Shown here: in pieces, positions 34,416 to 46,090 of the stretch
How the letters are laid out: every line of letters starts with the position of its first letter
Position numbering within the stretch: position 1 is the first letter of the stretch
NCBI GenBank assembly: GCA_022702545.1
Contig: JAHRBC010000006.1
Span: 2,232,001-2,296,000, forward strand
Length of the DNA stretch: 64,000 bases
Reading direction: 5' to 3'
DNA from: Phycomyces nitens
Lineage: Eukaryota; Mucoromycota; Mucoromycetes; Mucorales; Phycomycetaceae
Translations under genes and position numbers: made by a program
The notes under the pieces: model-generated
Told to the model about the DNA's origin: nothing
Databases searched by the model: none
What the model saw: only the letters and a program-made list of their open reading frames with translations

Positions 34416-37400
34416 ATGTCAAATGATTTGCAATCTACCCTTGAAGCCATGCTGGCTTGTCTCACCACCCACTACGGCGGAAGGACCGGTAGCTGTGCCG
34501 AAAACGGTAGCATAACTACCATTTTTTATGATTTTAGAGCACTTTATCTCCGCAGATTGTGGTTGAAAGGTAATGTCATCAATGCCGATTCATAAAAGTC
34601 GCATGGAATGTCTTTTCATCAGGCAATGAGGTAGTTGTAGTACCATAGAAAGGGCTCGTAAGTTTTTAGGCAACATTATTTATTGAAATGAGCATTTTAT
34701 TTGGTGTTAACGATGTTGTGCATTTTTGAGAAAAATAATTTTTCGCCTATGTGAACAAAACGGTAGTTATGCTACTGTTTTTTTGAAACCGAATTTTTAT
34801 TTTTGACATTATTAGCCATTTTATTTTATTTGGTATTGATATTTATAAGTAAAGAAAAAAGAAAAGGAAAATTTTAATAAAGTGGCACAGTTGCCTCTGG
34901 TCACACACAGATTTTCATTAAACACATAATATGGTGCAATGACAAAGAACTGATTAACACTTGGAGGGTACTGGATGAGCCCAACTTGATGCTGAATGTC
35001 ATCCACATTGATAACGGCATATTTTGGCTGGGTTGTTTGTCTAGCTGAGCTGTGTGACCACTGTATTACAATTGGCACAGAAGAGTCATGGGCTGCTATA
35101 CCATGCTCTTTCATCACTTCAACGAATTCCAGAAAGTGCGGTGTGCCATCAACCTCTTTATGCTCAAAATAAAATTCCACGGTGCCAACAAATCAGCTTT
35201 GAATAGTTATATTGCAACGGCTAGATAAAAATATAAAAAATGCAAGTGATCTCTATTTTGTATTTTGAATAATACCAATACTCACTTTCTGTACGGACAG
35301 GTAAACATCACATGATGATTGCCACGTCTGGTCTCGTTTTTTATTCTTTGGTACATACATGAAGAATGTACGGTTGAATTTTTCCAAAGACAAGAAGCAA
35401 CAACAATCGTTGGGTCATCAAGTTCAATACTGTTCATAACACTGTTTCACACATAGTACTTTGCCAAAGTATTCTTGACAACAGGGCTGCTGACACCTTC
35501 CACGTCATCATCATTCAAGCTGGCATGTCAGTTGAATGGCTCCCATAGCTGGGGAGCACTTACACCATCTGGAAGATCTAAGAAACTTGCTTCATTATAT
35601 GTGGACGGCTGACTTGTACAAGGATAATTCGGAGAGCTGTTTGCTGAACTGACAAAGCTATGAACAGCAAAGCGCTCAACAAGCAAACTGGCATTTCTAC
35701 CGCCCTTCAAGTTTGATGTGATAAGCTTGGAGTATACTCTAATTACTTTTTCCATGGGTAGGTAAGAGATTATTTGACTAATAATAGCAATAGCAGCAAA
35801 GACACTTTTTGGTCAATGATAACAAAATCAATGTACCTGTCATCAATGATTGTGGCCAGTGAGGCACGGCTAGGACAATAGCACTCCACATTTACAAGTG
35901 CAAAAGAATGTGGTGTGCCAAGAATCTTCTTCAAGACACCTTTAAGAGTGCAAACCAGACTTGTAAGAGAAAAATAGCAGAGAACAGCCAGGCAAGTTTA
36001 TTAATTAACAAACATTTGAATATATATTATAATTAATACAATATTTTTATTATGTTATAGCAGGAAAGAGTAAGCAGTTCTTTTCTTTCGGAAGATGAGG
36101 TATTTCAAATGGATGACAAGGCTGAATCTACAATCATGACAGATGTACAATAAGTTAGAGCTTTTTTGTTGCTCATCTATTCTTAATTTAATATTAATAT
36201 AATATTTCTACTGTTTGATATAGGTTTACACCACTAGGAATGAGCAATGAGCCTTCATCAAAGAGAAACAGACCAGGGCTTTAATATTCTTTAGGCTGCT
36301 CTTATTGGTTCTCTCATATTTTTAGTATATGTTTTAGAGCATTTTTTCTTTTCCTCTTTTCCTTTAGCTGTTTTATCTTTGCTTTGGTCCTCTCCTTTGA
36401 AATAAAATCGAATAACTCTCCATCATGTAAGATTGCCACCTTAATAAATGCCTGATTGGCATCTTGTATACCACATCTTCAGCTCTGTTGTTTTTAATCT
36501 AGGAATGAAACACACATCTTGCCCTTTTTCAAGCATCAAAAAAAATGAAATTTTTTATAGCTGTATTACGCTGAGGTTAGTTTATATTTCTTTTCTTTTC
36601 TTTGCTCTACTTTTTTGAAGTAAAACTAAATGACCCTCCCTTATGTAAGGTTGTCAATGACATAAACATCCGATTGGAATCTTGTATACCACATCTTCAA
36701 GTCTGCTATCTTTAATCAAGGAATGAAACACTCATCTCATAATTTTTCAGACACTAAAAAAAGGTGAAAATTTTTTACAGCTATATTACACTAAAGTTTG
36801 TCGTTCCCCACCTCCCCACCTGGGAATCTCTGTAGAATATGCATATTGTTTTCTTAATGATGTACTCATTCTGCCAACTACCATTATATTCGAATTAGTT
36901 TTAAATTTTATGAGCTGACTTTACAGCAATATATTTTCTATGGTAAGAATATTATAATATGTTTACACTCTTTAATTAATCATATTGCGCATTCTCTATT
37001 CTCCTTCTACTGCATCTAGTATTTACATCTGTACGTTTCATATAGTGGCATTAATTCAAGAGATGCTTGGTATACCGATTAACAAGCACAACGTATACTG
37101 GTATGCTATCCAAAATAATAAGCTTGGTTTATTTGATTGCTTCATTCTCTGACCACAATATTTTTATAGCAATCGGTGAAGACCAAAGGCCATCCAAGTC
37201 ATAACAACATGTTGTTGGCATCGTGTATAGATTGAGTAAAAGGTTTGTACCATATACGTTTTATAATATTAAATAGTATTTGCTTTTGGTATGTTTCTAT
37301 ATTATTATTATATATATTTTAATATTATTTGAAATAAATCGAAATTATAATAAAAAATAAACTATTATTTCAAATAAATGGCAGTAAAAAAAGAATGGGT

Positions 37401-38434
37401 GCTAGTATATAAAGTAATATAAAAGAGAGGCTATAGTATATAAAGAAACGATTTTGGTTGGATAAAAAAAACGGTAGCTGTGCCTATTCCTGCCTCATAA
37501 CTACCCTTTTTTTTCGCACTAAAAAAACGGTAACAGCTACCGAAATCACCTTATACAGAGTCTTTACTACCGTTTTTTTTGGTGGGAAAAAACGGTAGTA
37601 ATGCTACCAAAACAGTAGTTAGCTACCGTTTTTTCTGCCGTAGTGACCCTGGAAACCAACGCTTCTAGCCATCAGTTGGATAATGTTCTTGATTTTGAGT
37701 CTGAGGAGTTTGACTCCCCTCACATTCATGAGCGTCCTGTCGCTACTGACCTTACTCCTTTCCCTGCCCTTCTGGAAGCAATTCCGGGCATGGACAAGGA
37801 TTTCTTTTGGCGTCCCTTGGACGAGACTGATCGCCGTCGCTTTCTGCTTAACTGTCCCTGGAACACTATTCGCCAGTATCAGGCCCCAGTGCTTAACCAC
37901 ACTGGAGTTGGACAACACACCAAACGAACTGATGGTCAGCTCGCTGACATCCAGGTCCATATCTCTGGCCTCACAAGACCAATTGACCTGTTTGCCCATG
38001 ACGTTCTGGTCACCAACTCGGTTGATGTTCTGCAAGCCCTGGAATTCGCGCGCACAATGCACGAATTGCTCTCCGACCTGGCCAGTGTCATTACCCAGAT
38101 TCGTTGCGACAATGTGTGTCGAGATGCCAATCTCCCCACCACCCCAATTGTCCAGTCTTCCAAGGAACCTAGTCCCTTGCTGGACATTACTCGCATCACT
38201 GACCAAGCCAAGATGCAACACACACTTACTGATGCCTCCCGCAACACTTCCCAAATGAGAAAGGGAAAACATTCTGCCCGTGCACGTCCTCCAAATAGTC
38301 AACCCAACGACAATTCTGGACCTTCTAACGTTGCACAATCTCGTCCTCCAAACCGAGCACAACATCAAGACAACAAGTCGGGGTTTCACCCTCAACCCCA
38401 AAAGTCCAAGTCTCAGACAACCAACAACCAGTAG
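34416..38434 (+). pseudogene. DIRS gag-like protein, split by E2
   Basis: The first 18 codons (ATG 34416 to 34469, MSNDLQSTLEAMLACLTT) precede E2; the rest runs 37646-38434. Removing E2 with one ACC joins LTT to LETNASSHQ in frame, about 281 residues in all. It has an aromatic/acidic middle (DKDFFWRPLDETDRRRFLLN), helices and a Pro/Asn/Gln/Ser-rich basic C-terminus (GKHSARARPPNSQPN), as often in DIRS gag-like ORF1 products. No zinc knuckle is seen. It overlaps the start of pol in another frame. E2 is its only visible lesion. Confidence 0.75.
34470..37645. mobile_element. CACTAC element E2 (3.18 kb) inserted in DIRS gag
   Basis: Starts CACTACGGCGGAAGGACCGG at 34470 and ends TTTTTTCTGCCGTAGTG at 37645, flanked by ACC on both sides (34467-34469, 37646-37648). 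Same orientation and content as E1 but only one ~160-bp unit. It retains the decayed transposase tail on minus: 35180-34821 (FYFEHKEVDGTPHFLEFVEV), the piece around 35300-35510, and 35755-35528 (MEKVIRVYSKLITSNLKGG). It has the same TGA after LWEPFN as E1 and E5. Confidence 0.88.
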
Positions 38435-39190
38435 GTGGTTGCCTACAACTCTTCCACCATGCATGGACAAAGCTCACAAACAAAGATTGGGTACAACAAA
38501 CCATCGCCAAAGGCTACGTCGTCCCCTTCATGCAAACACCTCCCATCTCCTCGACAGGTCCTACGAGAACCCCCCATCAGAAGGACTCTCAGATAATTGA
38601 GCAGGAAATTGTCTCTCTCCTTTGCAAACAAGCAATTGAGGAAGTTTGTCAGCCAGGGTTTTGTTCTCACATATTCACAATTCCCAAGAAGACGGGAGAT
38701 CTCCGGCCGGTTCTGAACCTCAGACCTCTGAATCAATTTATTCCCAAACAGCATTTCAAAATGGAGTCGATAAAGCACGTCTGCCAACTTATTCGTCCCG
38801 GAGACTTCCTTACAAGAATCGATCTACAGGAGGCCTTCCTACACGTCCTTGTCCACAAAAGCTCATGCAAGTATCTGCAGTTCTCTTGGAAGAACCGGAT
38901 ATACCAGTTTTGAGTGCTACCCTTTGGGTTGTCCCTGTCACCTCTTGTATTCACCAAACACTGCAAAAATGGTGTTAAATCAAGGATTAATTGTGGGGTG
39001 TTATTATCAATAACAGTATATGAAAAATTGCAACTCAGGGAAAATCCTTTGGTTAGTATCATTGACAGATATAAGCATGTCTTATTGGTTAGATAGATTA
39101 CGGAGTACCTGAAAGTAATAATAAAACTATAAAGGAATGGGCAATAAACTACTGCTATTATATATTCTCTTTTGATATAAACCCTAAAAA

Positions 39191-42100
39191 ATGTTTGCCA
39201 TTCCCAATGCTAATGAAGTTGAATGCCGATGCTCGAAATGCGTTTGCAATCCTGCTGGCTACATGATCACTGCCAAAAGAACTGCCAAGCGTCATGCTCA
39301 GAGTGACAAAGACAGAGAATTGGATAGAAATATCAATCGTAAATAAAATGGCTATTATATAGTGTGGGCTGTAATATTAATAATATTTTAAATAGTCTTG
39401 CCCGTCCATCAAAGCAGTGTTGATGTGGACATGGAAGCAATTGAATTTGAAGAGGACATTGAATGTACATAGTATTTTATTTTTTATACTCAATATACAC
39501 TTTACTTATGCTCGGTTTCAATAGATGACAGTTACTCTAATGATGTACTGTCATCCATGGAATATCCCGATGGGTTCTTACCTCTTTCGGCCAAAGATTT
39601 TCTTTTTGGAACAGATGAGCTCATTGAAGAATATTCATCTGAGCATGAATCGTCTGATGAAGATGCCGAGGAAGAAGAGGCCGAGCAGGGTGAAGGTCAG
39701 CAATAAACAAGTGTTGCTAGTGCCTTTGGATAAAAGATATTAATATTTAATTATCATTAATACTCACAGAGAATTCAGCCAATCTTCCTGAAGATCCATG
39801 GCATAGATTGATAGCCATTTTTCTTGTCATGTTTATTTCTTCCTTTGTTGTTGATGAGGGTGCCGTGATATTGATTTCATTCATTAACGCAATCTTGGAG
39901 CACTATGGGGAAAGCTTCAGACTCCCAACAAGTATCCCCGGTTTAAAGAAGATGACTGGATACAGTGCTATGACAAGTGGTGTGTCAACATTTGTTGCAT
40001 GCAGTGATTGTCACACTCTGTATAAAAGCAATAGTGAAGTACCTACTTGTTGTACTGGAAAGAAACTTGGCGGCCAGAATGAATGTGGAAACAGTCTGTT
40101 CAAGTCTGGAATTAGTAATGGATTGACTGCAAAGCGCACTTTTGTATACAACTCGCTGAAAACTGCCTTGGCAAAGCTTTTCAAGCGTCCTTCATTTGAA
40201 ACAGCCATAAACATGTGGAATCGTGGTCCAAAGGTTCCTGGCACCATGTTTGATGTTTATGATGGAAAGATGTGGAAGGAGTTTGTGGACGAGGACGGCA
40301 TGCAGTTTGTGGCCAAAGAAAGATCATTGCTGTTAACACTCAACATCGATTGGTTCCAGCCTTTTGATGGGGTAACTTATTCTTGCGGTGCGATATATCT
40401 TACAATCAACAATTTGCCAAGAGATGAACGTAATAAGATGGAGAATGTGATTCTCATTGGGCTCATGCCAGGTCCCAAAGAAGCAAGCACTGCTGAGATC
40501 AACAACTACCTGCGCCCCTTGTTGATGAGCTCAAGGATCTGTACACTGGTATCAGTATTGATACGTATAGTCGTTCTGGTGCTTTGGTTCGTGCTGCTCT
40601 GCTGATGGTTGCATGTGATATACCTGCTGCAAGAAAGACATGCGGATTCACTTCTCACAACAGCAGAAACACATGCCATAAGTGCAATCGGCACTTTTTC
40701 CGTTTTGAAGGCACATCCATTGTTGACTATTCTGGATTCAACTCTTCAGAGTGGATTGGCCGCACAAAAGAAGAGAACCGCCAGCATGCCATCATGTGGA
40801 AAAACGCAGCAAGCTTGACAGAGAGAAAGCAATTGGAAGTTGAGAATGGAGTGCGGTGGTCTGAGCTTCACCGCCTTTCATACTTTGAGCCAGTCAGGGC
40901 AACCATTGTGGACCCGATGCACAACCTCTTCCTTGGAACGGCCAAGCGCATGATGGAAAAGTGGATCCTGTGTGGTCATCTTGATGATAACGACCTTTGT
41001 GAGATGCAGGTTGAGGCAAACACGATTACATTGCCCATGGAATATGCCACTCTCACCACCAAGATCGCAAAGGGATTTCCATTCATGAAGGCAGATGAAT
41101 GGAAATCATGGTGCTTGATTTACTCGCCTGTTGTGCTGAAGGGACGGTTGGAAGATAATCTGTTTGCCAACTGGATCGAGTTTGTTGATGCCTGCTGATT
41201 ATTGACAAAGCCAACAATCAGTGAAGAAGAGGTTGAGCTTGCTCATGATAGTCTCGAGAGATTCTGCAGTGCGTGTGAAGAATTGTACGAGCATGACGTC
41301 CTGTCTCCAAACATGCACCTTCACCTCCATTTGAAAGAGACAATCCAAGATTTCGGGCCCATTTATGGATATTGGCTGTTCAGCTTTGAACGCTACAATG
41401 GGCTTGTCAAAGGCTTTAATACCAATCGTAAAGCCAGTTTTGAGAAGACGTACATGAATAAGTTTGTCCAAAGTGGTTCAAAAGGTGACTTTTACCAAGC
41501 TCATCTCGCCACCATCACCAGCCCAAGTCATCTTGCTCTGTTCAACAGACTGTCTCCCACCACTGTGTTTGCGCCTCAGCAAAATAGGCTGTCGATTTTT
41601 CTCTCCCTGCCTTTTTGGAATCAGCAATGGATCCAACAAAGCAAACGTTTGGCAATGAGCCCCTTCCGTCATCTGCCCTGCCATTGGTCCTGAAAACACC
41701 AACAACAATGAGGAAAATTGAGTACGAATGCCTGCTGAAGTATTACAAGATGGAATATGCCGATGATGATCTTTGCAGTGCAAAGAACATCATTAGAAGC
41801 ACAAACTTTGTCAATGACAGAATCCAGAAGTTTACCTCGATAAATCTTCTTGGACAAGTCTATAAAGGCAGCGAGGGGGCAAACGGAAGAGGTTCATATA
41901 TCCAGGCAATGTATATTGAGAAAAACGGTGATTCTGGGGAGATATACGCTGGTCGTATTAAATATCTTTTCGTTCACAATTTTTCGCCAACCCCTACTCC
42001 AGCCAACTTTCTTGTGCGCCTGAATCCTCAGCATGTTTTTGCTTTTGTTGAGTGGTATGAAATCCCTTACCATCAACCAAGAATCAACCAGGGTATTGAG

Positions 42101-42250
42101 CTGTATAAGCCAACTTTTCAAAAGTACAACTATGATAATATTTTGCCTGTCCATCGCATCCTTTCGCCAATTGCGATAGGCAATCATATTTCTGGTCGTG
42201 GTGCAGCCAAAGTTCTTGTCATTCCCTTGCCTAGAAAGCTTTATGCTTAG
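39191..42250 (+). pseudogene. CACTG-A transposase (copy A2), two frameshifts and a stop
   Basis: ATG 39191 opens the Cys-rich first exon (CRCSKCVCNP). Introns follow with donors GTAAAT, GTACAT and GTCAGC, as in A0; the acidic exon reads SSDEDAEEEEAEQGE. The large exon starts near 39773 (NSANLPEDPWHRLIAIF) and keeps NIDWFQPFDG. A C5 run present in A0 and A1 is C4 here (40515-40518), shifting the frame after NNYLRPL. TGA at 41196-41198 and the 1-bp deletion near 41600 are shared with A1. DPMHNLFLGTAKRM and FSFERYNG are still readable in separate frames. TAG 42248-42250 ends the last piece. Confidence 0.87.
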
Positions 42251-42372
42251 ACTTCTTTTTCTTTTTTATTATTATTATTATTATCTTTCACTATCTTATA
42301 TAAAACATACAATACTTGTGTATTCAAAACAATATTAATGAAAGTATAGGAATGAGAGATGCAAGTAATTGT

Positions 42373-43558
42373 TTATTCACGTTTTGTCCACGCAGGCATT
42401 TTGGCTACTAAGCCACGAGGAATTGCTTTTGATACAACTATGTGATGGCGAGCCTTCAGCTGGCCTGCTCTCTTTCCCAAATCACTTATTGCAAGAGTAT
42501 CGAGAAAGTCAAAGAACTCATTCAACTATCCAAATATTTTCTTTGTTAAACATATAATAAAAGTGGAAATATATGTTATAGCTACCTCATCACTTCGCCA
42601 GCTTGGGCGAAGCACTGTTACAGTTGTGTCTGTATCACTTTCGTCATCAGACATGACATCTCTATAAAAGACGCCACTGTAGTCTCTCCCAAACTTTTCG
42701 ATGGAGGCGGCCTTGTGTTTGGCAAACGTTCTCTTCCGTCTCTTGAAGAGCTAAAAAATATAATGATAAATATATTTATGTTTCTCTTATTTTTTATAGA
42801 GCCACCTACGTCTGTCTTGCGATTGCCTCTTCTGTTTGCCTTTTTTTTGGCTTCTTTGCCCTCCAGTGAGAGCTTGCTGTTGGCCATGCAGTTGTAATAG
42901 TTGTTTACTATCATACCACATAATTCTTTTGTTGGAACAAAGGCAGACTCACTCTGGCCACGCAGATACACCAACAAGTCATCTGCCACATTCTTGTTGA
43001 CCTCATCAGACAACCCAACACTGACATCCCAAGTCATCTTTGCATCATTCTCACTTATTGTTTGGGGATCATCAGTGTTGAGATTCATGTTTCTGAGGCG
43101 ATCACGAATGAGTTTCTAGTTTATATTGATTAATAATGATTCAAGCAGTGTTTACTTTTAATATTTACTGAGATCTTTGGGTTTCTGCTATTGCCAACAA
43201 CATCTCGCAGTTGGATCTCAAAATTACTACTCTGGATAGCCTGTGGACCGGCCAACTGAGGAGCTTCTTGTCTCTTCATTGCATCAAAGACAAGACCATC
43301 CACGGAAGTCATCATTTTGCTTCCACTATCCTTGAGTGTGCTGACATCATTGCACATAGTTGTCATTTTTTTGTCCAAGGTGGACAAGAGGTTGACTATG
43401 TTATCAAATTCCTCTCTAGAAACCCCAAAAACATCTTGTCTAGGAACAAGAGAAGGACGAACAGGTCCTACACGGCCATTGCTGACAGTATTAATCAATG
43501 GTCTGGACATTGATCCATTTGCAGATGCATTTCTGGCGGTATTGATTCTTGGTGCCAT
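42373..43558 (-). CDS. CACTG-A companion protein (copy A2), four exons, intact
   Basis: Inverse copy of the A1 gene: start ATG 43556-43558, stop TAA 42373-42375, with the same three introns and RPSWRSDE before the last one. The encoded protein appears identical to that of A1. It stays open although the transposase on the same element has three lesions. Confidence 0.72.
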
Positions 43559-44072
43559 TTTCTTAATTATTCAATAAATAAATCAGCATATATAATATAT
43601 TTTGATAGCCCATTATGAACTTACATGATAAAGAAGATGGTGGTTAGAGTTATTGAAAGAGTAAAGAAGTATATGTAGATATTAATAAGAATATAAGAGA
43701 CTCTATTATACTTTGTCTATAAACCAAGACGGAGTCAAATTCTTATTAATATATAGACCAAAACTTTTTCTTGGGCACTTTCAATGTATAACTAACATGA
43801 CTCTCCGATTTCAAAGCAAGAGAGAATGATCATGCGTATTTCAGGGGGCATAGATATTTTAATTGTAATTTTTATTTTTTATTCTTTTACCCTTTTTCTG
43901 CTCTTTAACACTATGTAAGTATATCACCTAAAATTCTCGCACCTTACATTATATACACATAGGGTGCCAAACATCAGATTTCTTTTATACAAAAGGTAAT
44001 TACTATCAATCACATTCTTTACACGTTGGTCATGTCTCTTACCATAATATTTTCAAATAGCTGCGACTTGCC

Positions 44073-44649
44073 ATGATATCATTTTATAATCCATGTTTAT
44101 CAAAAAAGTTATTATTGCACCCATGTATGTATTTCTTCCTTTCTTTACTTTCTCATTTATAAAAAAGACATTGCTCTAACATGATTGCAGTTTACATTGT
44201 ATACTCTTAGTAAACCAAATATCCATTTATTCAACTGCCAAAGGTATGTATTTTCAACTATTTCTCTTGTTAAAAATATTTTTCTAATATCAATTATAGT
44301 ATATCCATGCCCAAATGTATCCATTATTACGAGCATATGAATATATACTGGCTTGTTTATATCAGTATACTCTTGTTTCTTTCATTTAATGAAATACCCG
44401 GTTGCCAAGTAAGTACCTTGCCTTTCAACTCTATAAAATGCTATAACAAAAAATCTAAAATGTGCTCTTTTACTCAATTACTAGACTATAAAACTTGGTC
44501 AGGTAAATATAATCGGAATCCATGTTCTTCAGGTAGGAAATAAAATATGGTCTGCAAGAACCATTAGACGTATTATTAGAATAAGACCATGTAGTCCAGA
44601 TCAAGAGATTATATTACTGCTAGTGCTTTTACAAATAAAAATATTATAA
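44073..44649 (+). CDS. candidate small multi-exon gene in right arm of A2
   Basis: Counterpart of 978-1554 (A0) and 28506-29082 (A1). ATG 44073-44075, conserved donors and acceptors, the exon with MPKCIHYYEHMNIYWLVY, and a final open exon (VNIIGIHVLQVGNKIWSART onward) to TAA 44647-44649. The middle splice (GTATGT or the next GTATTT) is undecided. Function unknown. Confidence 0.28.
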
Positions 44650-46090
44650 TAAAATATACAAAATTATTATATCCTACCAAAACAAAATCAATATCAAATG
44701 TGTTTTTTTAAAAATCCGATCAATACCAGGTGTTGTTGAAGCAATTGATCCAATAGAATGAATCAATAGGCAGCCGAAACCACCTAGTATTGAAAAAATA
44801 ACAGCTCTCTCAAATCCAGGTGGTTTATAAATAGGGTTTTTTAGTAATCTATATTTGTAATTTTACAGATACTTGGCTTTCAATTAAGGTTCGCACACAG
44901 ATAATGTACCTAAGCTCCCTTTCATAATGACAAAGTAATCAATACCATTTGGGCAAAAATCCAATATTATGTCAGCTAGGTATTCTATAATATTATGCTG
45001 TCAAACATTATTATGTTACATAATATCCCAATAACCAACACCTGTTATTTCCATGATTTGCATATATTTTTCCAGTGAAACTTCTTCGCCCACTTCTGCG
45101 CTGGGCACGACATCAGGGAATTCATCTGTCCACATACTTGGACAACCTGATCATTGTTGCTCCCAACCAGACCACCTCTGCACTTCACACTCAACGTGTG
45201 ATAGGCAAACTGCAGGAATTGGAGTTCTTGATCAAGCCCAGCAAATCTCACCTGGTGCCATCCACCACAATACACCATTTGGGGTTCAAGATCAACACCC
45301 AAGACATGACCCTGGTCATCCCTCGTTCCAAATTGAGAGACATTCGTCAAGAAGCAAGTTGATTGCTACACAGACCAAAGACAACACTTCGACAGCTCTC
45401 ATCATTTATCGGCAAGGCTCAGGCCACCACTCTGGCAGTCCTCCCAGCATGATTGCAGACTCGGAACCTCATTGCCATCCGCAATTCTGCTCTTCGTCAA
45501 GGGTTGGCATGGACGGATCCGGTCCAACTCAACATTTTGGCCCATCAGGAACTAGAATGGTGGATCCACCAGCTCACAACATGGAATGGTCACTCTTTCC
45601 TTCCCAAAACCCCCCAACACGAAGTTTACACCGACGCCTCAGACACAGGATGGGGTATTGTTTTTGACAATACCACCCTCTCCGGGACTTGGACACCCCA
45701 CGAGTGTCAGGAACATATCAATTACCTGGAACTTCTAACCATTTACAAGGTTACTCTCCTGCCTGCCCTCCAAGGGAAGTCAATTCAGGTGTACTGCAAC
45801 AACACCACAGCCATTGCCTACATGAACCACTTTGGGGGTACCCGGTCTCCTCGTCTCATGAAGCTTGCCACCGAGATGTGGCACCATTGTTTGGCCACGG
45901 GCACTCGGCTTTGGCTGGCCTATGTTCCCTCTCCTCTCAACCCTGCAGACCCTCCTTCTCGGAATCTCACCAAGCAGTTAGAATGGAGCATTTGTCCCAC
46001 CTTCTTTTGTCACTTGGACTCGTTGTGGGGCCCGCACCAAGTTGACTGCTTTGCCCACTGCCTCAATGCCCAGCTCCCAATGTACATGAC

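Larger units (their letters stand above)
38959..45077. mobile_element. CACTG-A element copy A2 (6.1 kb), inverted relative to A0 and A1, inserted in DIRS reverse transcriptase
   Basis: Starts CACTGCAAAAATGGTG at 38959 and ends ATATATTTTTCCAGTG at 45077, with AAA on both sides (38956-38958, 45078-45080). Excision with one AAA restores the RT frame (VFTK-LLRPLL). It is almost identical to A1 in reverse complement, including the shared stop and frameshift in the transposase, but has one extra frameshift. This is probably the most recent large insertion of the window. Confidence 0.9.

Noticed and set aside
37619..38470. 283-codon minus frame opposite DIRS gag
   Set aside because: Shadow of the gag-like frame; the plus strand shows the gag-pol overlap typical of DIRS, and excision of E2 restores the plus frame.
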